In this document: one piece after another, positions 33,811-42,942 of the stretch
Position numbering within the stretch: position 1 is the stretch's first letter
How the letters are laid out: each line of letters starts with the position of its first letter
DNA from: Psychroserpens luteus
Lineage (GTDB): Bacteria; Bacteroidota; Bacteroidia; Flavobacteriales; Flavobacteriaceae
NCBI RefSeq assembly: GCF_015319355.1
Contig: NZ_JADILU010000005.1
Span: forward strand, 186,001-250,000
Direction: 5' to 3'
DNA length: 64,000 nt
Notes under the pieces: model-generated
Databases searched by the model: none
Told to the model about the DNA's origin: nothing
What the model saw: the letters and a program-made list of their open reading frames with translations, nothing else
Translations under genes and position numbers: made by a program

Positions 33811-34812
33811 ATGAAACATCTAATAATAATTATAGTCTGTATGTGCTTTTCCTTTTCTGGGTTTGGCCAAATTACAGATGCCGAATATTTTTTTGATACA
33901 GATCCAGGAGTTGAAAACGCAATGCCTCTAGCGGTAACTACAGGAAATACAATTGACGAAAACTTTAACAGTATCCCAACTACTGGTTTAACCGAAGGCT
34001 TACACACCTTACACATTAGAGTCAAAGGAACGAGTAATGTGTGGAGTTTATACAAGCGTGCATATTTCTATATACAAACACCAACCACAAGCGGTACGCC
34101 TCAAAATATTGTTGCTGCGGAATATTTTATAGATGCAGATCCAGGAGTTGGTAATGGAACTCCTGATGTTGTAACACAAGGCATGACAATAAGTGAAACA
34201 TTCACAATTGCTACAACGAGTTTAAACGATGGTTTGCACGTTTTACACATTCGTGTGAAAGATGCAGATGATAAATGGAGCTTGTATAAACGTGCTTATT
34301 TTTATACACTATCACCAAACTCTAATGCAACTGCAACACCAATTATTGCTGCCGAGTATTTTTTTGATACAGATCCTGGAGTTGGCAGTGCCACTTCAAT
34401 TGGTATCACACAAGGACTTACTATTGAAGACGACTTAGTAATTCAAGTTCCTGCTGAAATGGCAACTGGAGATCATTATTTACACTTACGAGTGCAAGAT
34501 CAAGATGGTACATGGTCTTTATACAAACGTGCTTTAATTAATGTTGAGCCTCTATCTGTTGGTGAGTTTACTTCTGAAAGTTTTGACATCTTTCCAAACC
34601 CAATTAAAGATAATATCCATATAAATTTCAAGCAGTTTGGCGATTATTCTTTTTCGTTTTATGATGTTTCTGGGAAAGAGATCTTTCAGCAAAAAAAATT
34701 AGAAATCAATAATACTTTTGATCTTTCTAAATATGCTTCTGGTGTATATATTCTGAAAATAAAAGATAATGAAAATAGTTCATTTCAGAATATTAAAATA
34801 GTGAAGCAATAG
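33811..34812 (+). CDS. Triple-repeat surface protein with T9SS sorting domain
   Basis: 333 residues. Signal peptide (1-19) and three repeats of about 75 residues (starting near 22, 105 and 185), each with AEYFFDTDPGVG at its head and LHIRVKDxxxxWSLYKRAY at its tail. C-terminal type A sorting domain (FPNPIKDNIHINFKQ ... ASGVYILKIKD). The repeat unit is known as a tail module of larger flavobacterial secreted proteins. Co-transcribed with the beta-helix gene; together they look like one passenger split into two polypeptides. Confidence 0.85.
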   Translation: MKHLIIIIVCMCFSFSGFGQITDAEYFFDTDPGVENAMPLAVTTGNTIDENFNSIPTTGLTEGLHTLHIRVKGTSNVWSLYKRAYFYIQTPTTSGTPQNIVAAEYFIDADPGVGNGTPDVVTQGMTISETFTIATTSLNDGLHVLHIRVKDADDKWSLYKRAYFYTLSPNSNATATPIIAAEYFFDTDPGVGSATSIGITQGLTIEDDLVIQVPAEMATGDHYLHLRVQDQDGTWSLYKRALINVEPLSVGEFTSESFDIFPNPIKDNIHINFKQFGDYSFSFYDVSGKEIFQQKKLEINNTFDLSKYASGVYILKIKDNENSSFQNIKIVKQ

Positions 34813-34988
34813 AAATTACAATAACATTGAAAGATTTCAACTTTTAACTTGAAATTTACAAAAGCTCAAAAAAATTAGTACTGACAATGCCCAACAACAC
34901 AGGATTTAAAACAAGCTATACATTTTTCTAACCTTTAACGCTTTAGCTTTATTAATTTAATAACAATTAATTCATAAATTTTAAAACA

Positions 34989-35693
34989 ATGACATCTAAA
35001 ATTTTTACAAATTTCGGTTTTCTCCTCGCTTTTTTATTCATTTTTCAAGCAGGTTATTCCCAAAAAGCATCCAAAATAGAGTTACCATCAACTTACGATT
35101 TTGACTATACTTATAAACTCAAAATGACTCATAAAAAAGGAGATTTAGTACTTACTTACTTTTTAAAGAAAGATGCTCAATATTTTGGTTTTGACACTGC
35201 AGATATGACCAAAGGATCAGACACAAAAATGTTTATGGTAATGGATACAAATCTAGGAGTGACTGCTATGTTTATGGAAATGATGGGCAAAAAAATAGTT
35301 CAAAAAACGAAGCTTAAAACTTCAGATTTTGATGACGACAGTGATAATTCAAATTATACATTTACTAAGATCGACTCTAAAACGATAATGGGTTACGAGT
35401 GTGAAGGTTTTATGAGTGAAAATGATGAACATAAAATCACTTTTTATATTACAGACGATGTTCCTGTGAGTTTTAATCAGGTTTTTGGAGCAAATGCAAA
35501 ACAAATGCCCAAAGGTTTTAATCCAGATTGGATGAAAAAATATGCTGAAAACGGACTCATGATGCAAATGATTTTTGTTGACAAAAAGAAGTCAAAAAAT
35601 AGCATGACTATGGATTGTGTTGGTTTAGACAAAACAGATTTCTCAATAAATGCTTCGGCTTATGGCTCTATGATGTCTGCTTTTGGTAACTAA
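34989..35693 (+). CDS. Secreted DUF4412-like protein
   Basis: 234 residues. Signal peptide (1-25, ending QAGYSQ), then a beta-rich domain with many Met (MFMVMDTNLGVTAMFMEMMG, MMQMIFVDKKKS), and KIDSKTIMGYECEGFMSE, which matches the central motif of DUF4412-like envelope proteins. Function unknown; possibly outer-membrane associated. Its stop overlaps the convergent histidine kinase stop by 4 bp. A deleted paralogue lies at 29488-29715. Confidence 0.75.
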   Translation: MTSKIFTNFGFLLAFLFIFQAGYSQKASKIELPSTYDFDYTYKLKMTHKKGDLVLTYFLKKDAQYFGFDTADMTKGSDTKMFMVMDTNLGVTAMFMEMMGKKIVQKTKLKTSDFDDDSDNSNYTFTKIDSKTIMGYECEGFMSENDEHKITFYITDDVPVSFNQVFGANAKQMPKGFNPDWMKKYAENGLMMQMIFVDKKKSKNSMTMDCVGLDKTDFSINASAYGSMMSAFGN

Positions 35694-37672
35694 GCAGTTC
35701 TCATGACATTAGATCGCGTTGGTATTTGCACAATAACGTTTGTACCAATGGGCTTTTTATTGTCATCATACAAATCTTCAAATTCAATATGATAATCGCA
35801 GGTATAGTCTTTAGAAAAGTTTGCTAATCGCGCTTTTGTAATCGCTATACCAACAGATTTTCTTTTGATGAATTTGTCTCTATTAATTTTATCAGATTTT
35901 ATTCTACCAATGCCATTATCTTTTATGGAAATCATGATAAAATCGTCTTGGGTTCTATAAACATGTAATTTAATTTTTTTATCATCTTTTTTAGAAGACA
36001 AACCATGCCAAAGTGCGTTTTCCAAAAATGGCTGCAATACTAGTGATGGTAGTTTTATATTAGCAGTATTTATATTATCATCCACATGGATTTCAAAATC
36101 TATTTCGTTTGAAAATCTAATGTTCTCAATATTCATATATAGTTTCATGGTATCTAACTCATCTTCCAGAGTATTTTCTTTTTCCGAAGAAGCCACCAAA
36201 ATTTTTCTGATGAGTTTTGAAAATTTATTTAAATAATAAACTGCATTTTCTTTCTCATTATTAATGATATACAATTTTATAGAGTTTAATGAATTAAAAA
36301 TAAAATGCGGATTCATTTGACTACGCAACATATCTTGTTCTAAAGTTAAAATTTGCTTTTCTTGATTTAACTGTCTATTTCTATACAAAGAAACCAATAC
36401 ACCTACAATAACTGCAAGAATCAACATAGAGTACCAAAACACTTTTTTATTTCGCTCTAATTTAGATTTCCAAACTTGATTCTCTGTAGCAAGTGCCTTA
36501 ATCTCATTGTTCTTTGCTTCATTTTCATATTGAATAATAACATCATTCACATATCGTAAATTACGATCATTATTAATGGTTTTCTCAATCTCAACAGACT
36601 CTTTGTAATGACTCAATGCAGATTTATAATCTTTGGTAATGTTATATAATTCTGAAAGATGTTTATCGGCTTCAACAATAGATAAGTTCAAATTATACTG
36701 TTTTGCAACTTCTAATCCTTTTTTTAGATGTGCTTTGGAAGCTTCAATACGTCCCATTTCTTTTTGAACCCAGCCCAAATTAATTAAGGAAGCAGCAATG
36801 TAAAATTGATCATTAATTTTTAAAGCTTTCTTATATGCTTTTTCAATGATAACCTCCGCATCAATATATTTTTTTTGTTTAATAAAAACTTGACCTATGC
36901 TGTTATAGCAAATAACACGTCCTAAGTTTGAATTGAGTTGCTCATTAAATTCTAGAGACAATTTATAATTACGTAAAGCACTCTCAAGGTCACCTTGAGC
37001 CTCATAAGCATAACCAATATTTTGATAATTAATAGCAAGCCCTAATCTGTTACTTGCTTGTTTTTCTATCTGTAGAGATTTTTCAAATTGTTTTAATGCC
37101 AATTCATATTGTTCTAATATGAGATAAATATTACCAATACTATTTTGTGATACAGCAATATTATAGGACACTGTATTAGATGGGTTCTCTATAGACCTTG
37201 CAATATCTAGTGCTTTGGTATGAAAATCTAATGCTGGTTTTACAAGATCCATTCTGCGATAAGCAACACCTATATTATTTAAACTAATGATTTCAAATTC
37301 TTTATTATTGCTAATATCAGCAAGATTATTAGCTTTTTTGTGAATTTCAATAGATTGCTCGTAATGAGATATATTTCTATAAATCACACCTAAAGCATTG
37401 AGTCCATAACCTTCACCTTCTAAGTAATTTAAACCTTTAGACGTTTTAATCAACGTCTTCATTTTAATGCTATCTTGAGAATACTTTTTAAATGTAGAAT
37501 CTATTGTTGCAAAATTCTTAGGTTTTAATGATGCTAAGTTGGTCATATCTTTCTCAAAATCATTGTCGCTATCTTGAGCAAATGATAATTGAAAACTGAG
37601 ATTAAAACAAAGACATATCACCACTAAAAAATTAGTAGGTGATTTGACAATATGAAATTTGAGGTGATTCAA
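35690..37672 (-). CDS. TPR-containing LytS-type histidine kinase
   Basis: 660 residues. Signal-like N-terminus, periplasmic TPR array (about 70-390, e.g. ALKQFEKSLQIEKQASNRLG), one transmembrane helix near 420-437 (FWYSMLILAVIVGVLVSLY), then a His_kinase domain with QMNPHFIFNSLNSI (phospho-acceptor H456) and an ATPase with NALWHGL and IKDNGIG. It senses something outside through the TPRs and phosphorylates the LytTR regulator encoded 1 bp upstream in the same operon. The gene order regulator-then-kinase is as usual in flavobacteria. Signal unknown. Confidence 0.92.
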   Translation of the reverse strand: MNHLKFHIVKSPTNFLVVICLCFNLSFQLSFAQDSDNDFEKDMTNLASLKPKNFATIDSTFKKYSQDSIKMKTLIKTSKGLNYLEGEGYGLNALGVIYRNISHYEQSIEIHKKANNLADISNNKEFEIISLNNIGVAYRRMDLVKPALDFHTKALDIARSIENPSNTVSYNIAVSQNSIGNIYLILEQYELALKQFEKSLQIEKQASNRLGLAINYQNIGYAYEAQGDLESALRNYKLSLEFNEQLNSNLGRVICYNSIGQVFIKQKKYIDAEVIIEKAYKKALKINDQFYIAASLINLGWVQKEMGRIEASKAHLKKGLEVAKQYNLNLSIVEADKHLSELYNITKDYKSALSHYKESVEIEKTINNDRNLRYVNDVIIQYENEAKNNEIKALATENQVWKSKLERNKKVFWYSMLILAVIVGVLVSLYRNRQLNQEKQILTLEQDMLRSQMNPHFIFNSLNSIKLYIINNEKENAVYYLNKFSKLIRKILVASSEKENTLEDELDTMKLYMNIENIRFSNEIDFEIHVDDNINTANIKLPSLVLQPFLENALWHGLSSKKDDKKIKLHVYRTQDDFIMISIKDNGIGRIKSDKINRDKFIKRKSVGIAITKARLANFSKDYTCDYHIEFEDLYDDNKKPIGTNVIVQIPTRSNVMRTA

Positions 37673-37673
37673 A

Positions 37674-38408
37674 TTATAACTTTTCTAAAAAATCTGATTT
37701 TCGTTGTCTAGCAACAGGGATTTTATGATTAGACTCCATCACAACATAACCTTCGCTTTTGATATACTCTTTAATTTTATTCAAGTTAACAATAAAGGAG
37801 TTATGAATTCTAAAAAAATAATGTTTTGGTAAAACAGCATCAACTTCTTTTAGTTTTTTAGTAATTACAATTTTTTGCTGTTTAGAGGTCACAATTGTAC
37901 TGTAGTTCCCATCTGACTCCACAAATACAATATCATCAATATCTAAAAAGATGAGTTTACCATCTGTATTTATTGTAATCTTCTTTTTATCAAACTTTTC
38001 ATTAAAACTAACTAAAACCTCTTCAATTTTAGACGAATTATTTAATCTAGAATTATACTTTTTAATTTTTTTTATAGTGTCTTGCAAGTCATCAGAATCT
38101 ACTGGCTTCAACAAATAATCTATAGCTTCATGCTTTAAAGCTTTTATAGCATATTCATCATAAGCTGTTGTGATCACAATTGCAAAATCAGTATTGGTTA
38201 GTTTTCCTAAAAACTGAAATCCATCCATAGTTGGCATTTGAATATCAAGAAATAAGCAATCTGGAGTATTGACATTTAAGTACGCAATAGCCTCTTCAGG
38301 ATTAGAAAAGGTCTCAATAATTTCAATATCATTACTAAAATTTGTGAGCTCCCAAGATAATCCCTGTATAGCTTTTGGTTCGTCATCTACTATTACTGCT
38401 TTAATCAT
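37674..38408 (-). CDS. LytTR family response regulator
   Basis: 244 residues. Receiver domain with DD8-9, phospho-acceptor D55 (LFLDIQMPTMDG), T/A and K in ITTAYDEYAIKA and LLKPVD; C-terminal LytTR DNA-binding domain (about 140-244) with FVESDGNYSTIV and FFRIHNSFIVNLNKI. Transcription regulator partnered with the kinase encoded downstream. On the minus strand, TATATTTG at 38413-38420 ends only 4 bp before the ATG, which would make the message leaderless or nearly so. Confidence 0.93.
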   Translation of the reverse strand: MIKAVIVDDEPKAIQGLSWELTNFSNDIEIIETFSNPEEAIAYLNVNTPDCLFLDIQMPTMDGFQFLGKLTNTDFAIVITTAYDEYAIKALKHEAIDYLLKPVDSDDLQDTIKKIKKYNSRLNNSSKIEEVLVSFNEKFDKKKITINTDGKLIFLDIDDIVFVESDGNYSTIVTSKQQKIVITKKLKEVDAVLPKHYFFRIHNSFIVNLNKIKEYIKSEGYVVMESNHKIPVARQRKSDFLEKL

Positions 38409-38508
38409 AAATCAAATATAAAACATAATCTAAATACTTTATAAGTAATATGTATAGTTAGCATGAATTCCTGTGTAATATGTGTCTAAGATGGTTTTTT
38501 CTATGCAT

Positions 38509-38715
38509 TATATTTGTGACATGACCATTTACACACTTTTTGCAACCAACTATACAAATTGAAACCTTTAAACCCATTTTATTTATCATATTTGAATTGA
38601 AATTAAATGACCAATCAAATTAATAGAAAAAAAATAGAGTGATCGTGGGGATTCACTATTTTGATTAAATGCTATTAATCATTAAAGAAGTCAGGTTCAT
38701 TCCTGACTTTTTTTA
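38509..38715 (+). ncRNA. Possible small RNA
   Basis: A plus-strand -7 match TATATTTG (38509-38516) is followed about 190 bp later by an intrinsic terminator: AGTCAGG, loop, CCTGACT and seven T (38689-38715). Between them are two further small stems (AGTGA/TCACT near 38637-38658; GATTAA/TTAATC near 38663-38680). No protein-like frame lies inside. A promoter and terminator without a gene suggest a small RNA, but the -33 element is poor, so this is tentative. Confidence 0.35.
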
Positions 38716-38792
38716 AAATCATTAATTTCTTATAACAAAACTTCATATATAGTGAATAGTTTTAGTTAGTTTAATTAATTATTAGGGAAGAA

Positions 38793-38823
38793 AAGAGAGC
38801 TAGAAGTAGCTCTCTTTTTTTGT
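38793..38823 (+). terminator. Intrinsic terminator, rightward
   Basis: AAGAGAGCTA, loop GAAG, TAGCTCTCTT then a T-run. It lies 80 bp after the terminator of the possible small RNA and has no recognisable gene immediately before it. Confidence 0.8.
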
Positions 38824-39252
38824 TTGATTTTTTTTTAATTATCTACCTTAAAATATCTAGCAAACATCACTAGTGACTATCATTTTAACAGGAATATACT
38901 TACACATATTTGCAAAATGTTTTTGATTTAAACAATTGATTATCAGGTATTTAGTATAATTTTTAACAAATCTTTAATTTTTATAAGAATATCACAATGT
39001 TAAAAACTTGTTGACAATGTTTATAAAATACCCTTTCATTATTAACGACAATTGCCAATCTTTGTTGGAGGCAAAATAAAATTAATATTTCTGATTTTTT
39101 CGATAAAAAAATGATGAAAACCAATTTTGAAATTAAGTCACTTTTATTCCTGTTTAAGGAAAAAAAACAATAACACGTTTTACGGATTTACTAATAAAAT
39201 TGAATGATAAAATCATTCTAACGACTATTCTAGTCTTAAATATTAAACAACT

Positions 39253-40527
39253 ATGGAGATAACCGAGATTATAAAAAGAGACTACGAAACAAGTCCCTTT
39301 ATTTTAAATAAAATTTCTAATGCCATAGAAAAAGCAATGATATCTGTTGGAAATGGTTCCAAAGAAGATGCAAATACAATCTCTGTAAATGTTTTACAAA
39401 CATTATTAGAAAGAAAAGGAAGAGATCATAAATACTTACCTACAGTAGAAGAAGTACAAGATCTTGTAGAGGAAAAATTAATGGCAAGCTCTTTTCCTGG
39501 TGTTGCGAAAGCCTATATTTTATACAGGGACGAGCAAACAAGAAATAGAAAAACAAATATTTTTGAAAAACGCATCAATTTAAAACCTTACGAGTATCCT
39601 GAACTTAATGAATATGTTGATGCAATAAGACATTCGTATTGGATTCATTCTGAATTTAATTTCACAAGTGATATTCAAGATTTCAAAACAAGATTAACTA
39701 TTGTAGAGCAAAATGCTATTAAAAATACAATGCTTGCTATTTCGCAAATAGAAGTTGCAGTTAAATCATTTTGGGGTGAGATTTATAATAAAATGCCAAA
39801 ACCAGAAATAGGATCTGTTGGAGCAACATTTGCAGAAAGTGAAGTACGCCATCACGATGCTTATTCGCATTTATTAGAAATTTTAGGTCTTAACAATGAG
39901 TTTAAAAACCTAAAGAAAAAGCCAGTAATAATGAGACGTGTTCATTATTTAGAAACTGCTTTAAAAAACGCTAAAAGTGAGGACAACAAAGAATATGCAG
40001 AGTCTATTTTATTGTTTTCTCTTTTTATTGAGCATGTATCTCTGTTCTCTCAGTTTTTAATCATAATGGCTTTTAACAAACATAAAAACATGCTAAAAGG
40101 TGTCTCTAATGTGGTTGAAGCAACTTCTAAAGAAGAACAAATTCATGGAGATTTTGGTATTGATATTATTAAAATAATAAAAGCCGAAAACCCAACATGG
40201 TTTGATGAAGAGCATAATGCAGTAGTAAGAGAATTATGTGAAGAAGCATTCAAATCTGAAAGCAAACTTATTGATTGGATATTTGAAGCTGGTGAATTAG
40301 ATTTCTTACCAAAAGCTGTCATCAATGAATTCCTTAAAAACAGATTCAATAATTCATTAGAAAGTATTGGCATTGAAAAAGTATTTGATGTCAACGAAAC
40401 CTTACTCAAGCAAACCGATTGGTTTGACGATGAGATCATTGGAACAAAACATGGAGATTTCTTCGTGAAGCGTTCAATCAACTATGCAAAAAGACAAAAA
40501 AGTGTAACCGGAGACGACCTATTTTAA
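39253..40527 (+). CDS. nrdB: Class I ribonucleotide reductase beta subunit with N-terminal ATP-cone
   Basis: 424 residues, about 90 longer than ordinary NrdB because an ATP-cone occupies residues 1-95 (FILNKISNAIEKAMISVGNG ... VAKAYILYRDEQ). The ferritin-like core then shows metal ligands in E197-V-R-H200 and E295-Q-I-H298. It houses the metal cofactor that starts nucleotide reduction. An ATP-cone on NrdB rather than NrdA is an established variant, characterised in Leeuwenhoekiella blandensis, where dATP binding to the beta subunit drives inactive oligomers. 3 bp before nrdA, one operon. Confidence 0.95.
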   Translation: MEITEIIKRDYETSPFILNKISNAIEKAMISVGNGSKEDANTISVNVLQTLLERKGRDHKYLPTVEEVQDLVEEKLMASSFPGVAKAYILYRDEQTRNRKTNIFEKRINLKPYEYPELNEYVDAIRHSYWIHSEFNFTSDIQDFKTRLTIVEQNAIKNTMLAISQIEVAVKSFWGEIYNKMPKPEIGSVGATFAESEVRHHDAYSHLLEILGLNNEFKNLKKKPVIMRRVHYLETALKNAKSEDNKEYAESILLFSLFIEHVSLFSQFLIIMAFNKHKNMLKGVSNVVEATSKEEQIHGDFGIDIIKIIKAENPTWFDEEHNAVVRELCEEAFKSESKLIDWIFEAGELDFLPKAVINEFLKNRFNNSLESIGIEKVFDVNETLLKQTDWFDDEIIGTKHGDFFVKRSINYAKRQKSVTGDDLF

Positions 40528-40530
40528 ACT

Positions 40531-42327
40531 ATGAACGACAACACCAACCTAGACATCGAAAACAAAGTGAATCAAGAAGCAACAAAAACATCTAGCCACG
40601 ATGAATTAATTAAGGCTAGAAAAGAAGCCATAAAAGATGCCAATACAGATCCAGAAATTAAATGGTTAACTGAGCATAGTCGTCAATTTTTAGCCTCAGG
40701 TTATCTTACAGGAGATACAACTCCTGAAGAAAGAATTAGAGAAATTGCTAACAATGCAGAAAAAATATTAGGTATTGATGGTTTTGCAGATAAGTTTTAT
40801 GGCTATATGGCAGAGGGCTATTATTCATTAGCATCTCCAGTTTGGTCTAACTTTGGAAAAAAACGTGGCTTACCAATTAGTTGTTTTGGTTCACATATTT
40901 CTGATGATATGGGAGATATCCTATATACACAATCTGAAGTAGGTATGATGTCTAAACTAGGAGGTGGTACTTCTGGTTACTTTGGTAAATTAAGACATAG
41001 AGGCGCTCCTGTAAAAAATAATGGTGAGTCTTCTGGTGCAGTTCACATCATGCAATTGTTTGAAAAAATGGTTGATGTTGTAAGTCAAGGTTCAGTAAGA
41101 AGAGGTCGTTTTTCTCCATACTTACCAATCGAGCATCAAGACATACACGAGTTTTTAGAAATAGGAACAGAAGGTAATCCAATTCAAGAATTAACCCATG
41201 GTGTTACAGTAGGTAACGAATGGATGCAAGAAATGATTGATGGTGATGCAGATAAAAGAGCAATTTGGGCTAAAGTATTGCAACGTAGAGGAGAAATAGG
41301 ATATCCTTATATTTTCTTTAGAGACAATGCAAACAATAAAGCTCCAGATGTTTATCAAGATAAAAATCATGAGATTTACGCAAGTAACTTATGTTCTGAA
41401 ATTATGTTACCTACAAACGATCGTTGGTCATTTGTTTGTGTATTGTCTTCTATAAACTTATTACATTATGATAAGTGGAAAGATACCGATGCTGTAGAAA
41501 CTATGGTATACTTTTTAGATGCGGTTCTAGAAGAATTTATCACAAAATTAGAAGTTTATAGAGATTCTGATAGCCGAGATGATAGACATACTTTTATGTT
41601 TATGGAAAAAGCTTATACTTTTGCTAAAGAGAACAGAGCTTTAGGATTAGGAGCTTTAGGATGGCACTCATTATTACAATCTAAAAATCTAAGTTTTGAT
41701 AGCCAAGAGGCTTTTGATTTAAACAGTAAAATCTTTAAAACGATTAACGAAAAATCAAATAAAGCATCTGTAGAATTAGCTACATTATTTGGCGAGCCAG
41801 AAGTATTAAAAGGATACGGAAGACGTAACACAACCTTAAATGCTGTAGCACCAACAACATCTTCTGCTTTCATTTTAGGACAAGTATCACAAGGTATTGA
41901 GCCAATTTGGTCTAATAGTTATGTGAAAGATATCGCGAAAATAAAAACGACAATAAAGAACCCTTATTTATTAGCGCTTTTAGAAGAAAAAGGAATCAAT
42001 ACCGATGAGATTTGGAGAAGCATTAGAGATTACGATGGTTCTGTACAACATTTAGAAGAACTGACAGATCACGAAAAAGATGTGTTTAAAACGTATTCTG
42101 AAATTGATCAAATGACCATTATATATCAAGCTGCAAATAGACAAAATCATATTGATCAAGCGCAGTCATTAAATATTATGGTACATCCAGATATGCCTGT
42201 TAAAGACATTAACAAGCTTTATGTAACTGCTTGGCAACTTGGTGTAAAATCATTGTACTACCAACACAGTATGAATGCTGCACAAAAATTTAAGCAAAAG
42301 AAAGATTGTGCTAGCTGTGAAGGTTAA
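40531..42327 (+). CDS. nrdA: Class I ribonucleotide reductase alpha subunit without ATP-cone
   Basis: 598 residues. Starts directly with the catalytic part, consistent with the ATP-cone having moved to NrdB. Active-site features: SCFGSHISDD, NLCSEIMLP (C288) and FVCVLSSINLL (C303), and a C-terminal redox pair in KKDCASCEG. Reduces ribonucleoside diphosphates to deoxyribonucleotides. Together with the dCMP deaminase and dGTPase elsewhere in the window it belongs to dNTP supply. A CTTCGGAA octamer and a terminator follow the stop. Confidence 0.96.
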   Translation: MNDNTNLDIENKVNQEATKTSSHDELIKARKEAIKDANTDPEIKWLTEHSRQFLASGYLTGDTTPEERIREIANNAEKILGIDGFADKFYGYMAEGYYSLASPVWSNFGKKRGLPISCFGSHISDDMGDILYTQSEVGMMSKLGGGTSGYFGKLRHRGAPVKNNGESSGAVHIMQLFEKMVDVVSQGSVRRGRFSPYLPIEHQDIHEFLEIGTEGNPIQELTHGVTVGNEWMQEMIDGDADKRAIWAKVLQRRGEIGYPYIFFRDNANNKAPDVYQDKNHEIYASNLCSEIMLPTNDRWSFVCVLSSINLLHYDKWKDTDAVETMVYFLDAVLEEFITKLEVYRDSDSRDDRHTFMFMEKAYTFAKENRALGLGALGWHSLLQSKNLSFDSQEAFDLNSKIFKTINEKSNKASVELATLFGEPEVLKGYGRRNTTLNAVAPTTSSAFILGQVSQGIEPIWSNSYVKDIAKIKTTIKNPYLLALLEEKGINTDEIWRSIRDYDGSVQHLEELTDHEKDVFKTYSEIDQMTIIYQAANRQNHIDQAQSLNIMVHPDMPVKDINKLYVTAWQLGVKSLYYQHSMNAAQKFKQKKDCASCEG

Positions 42328-42363
42328 CAAATTTCTTTTTTCTTCGGAAATATTATAATTAAT

Positions 42364-42401
42364 AAAAAGCATCTTGATATTTGATTATCAAGATGCTTTT
42401 T
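42364..42401 (+). terminator. Intrinsic terminator after nrdA
   Basis: A 16-bp stem (AAAAAGCATCTTGATA and its complement, 42364-42379 and 42386-42401) with a 6-nt loop and a following T-run. Ends the nrdBA operon. Confidence 0.9.
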
Positions 42402-42432
42402 TTATGTTTGAATATCCCTAACAATTTCAACC

Positions 42433-42942
42433 ATGTACCAAAACACATTTGAAATCACAGACGAACTATTAGCTAGCAAAGGTCAACGCATACTTCACCA
42501 TTTTATAGATTTAGTACCACAGTATGCAATTATGTATGGTTTAACCTATGGATTATTCTATTTGGGAGAATTTACAGGTAATTACACACTAAATGACATA
42601 TGGAATGGCATGTCTGAAATAGAAGACTTCATTGTAAGCTACGTATTCATGTTTACATATTATTTTTTAATGGAAAAATACACTTTTAAAACATTAGGGA
42701 AATTTGCTACCAATACTATTGTTGTATCCGTCGACGGAAATGAACCGACAACAAAACAAATATTAAAAAGAAGTTTTAGTAGATGGATTCCGTTTGATGC
42801 ACTTTCATTTTTAGGCACCAACGGAAAAGGTTGGCACGACTCTATTGCAGATTGTTATGTTGTCAAAGCAGATAAATTTAATGAAAAGAAAAACTCAATA
42901 TTAGAATTAGAACAAATTGGATTAATAGGAGAAGATATTTAA
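42433..42942 (+). CDS. RDD family membrane protein
   Basis: 169 residues. RDD domain with three to four hydrophobic segments; the family signature begins SKGQRILHHFIDLVPQY and ends with RSFSRWIPFDALSFLGTNGKG WHDSIADCYVV-type sequence near 115-145. RDD proteins sit in the inner membrane; some act in cation transport, most are unassigned. A second RDD gene lies at 43748-44254. Convergent with the DUF6503-like gene, with 4 bp overlap at the stops. Confidence 0.85.
   Translation: MYQNTFEITDELLASKGQRILHHFIDLVPQYAIMYGLTYGLFYLGEFTGNYTLNDIWNGMSEIEDFIVSYVFMFTYYFLMEKYTFKTLGKFATNTIVVSVDGNEPTTKQILKRSFSRWIPFDALSFLGTNGKGWHDSIADCYVVKADKFNEKKNSILELEQIGLIGEDI

Larger units (their letters stand above)
38409..39252. 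other. Large intergenic region between lytR-like gene and nrdB
   Basis: 844 bp without a convincing protein gene. Holds a minus-strand -7 box for the response regulator, a possible small RNA (38509-38715) and a second plus-strand terminator (38793-38820). The final 430 bp before nrdB are very AT-rich; I see no NrdR-box pair and no exact TAnnTTTG there. Confidence 0.5.

Noticed and set aside
33212-34055. Minus-strand frames opposite the beta-helix and repeat genes
   Set aside because: Low-complexity shadow frames opposite well-supported coding sequence.
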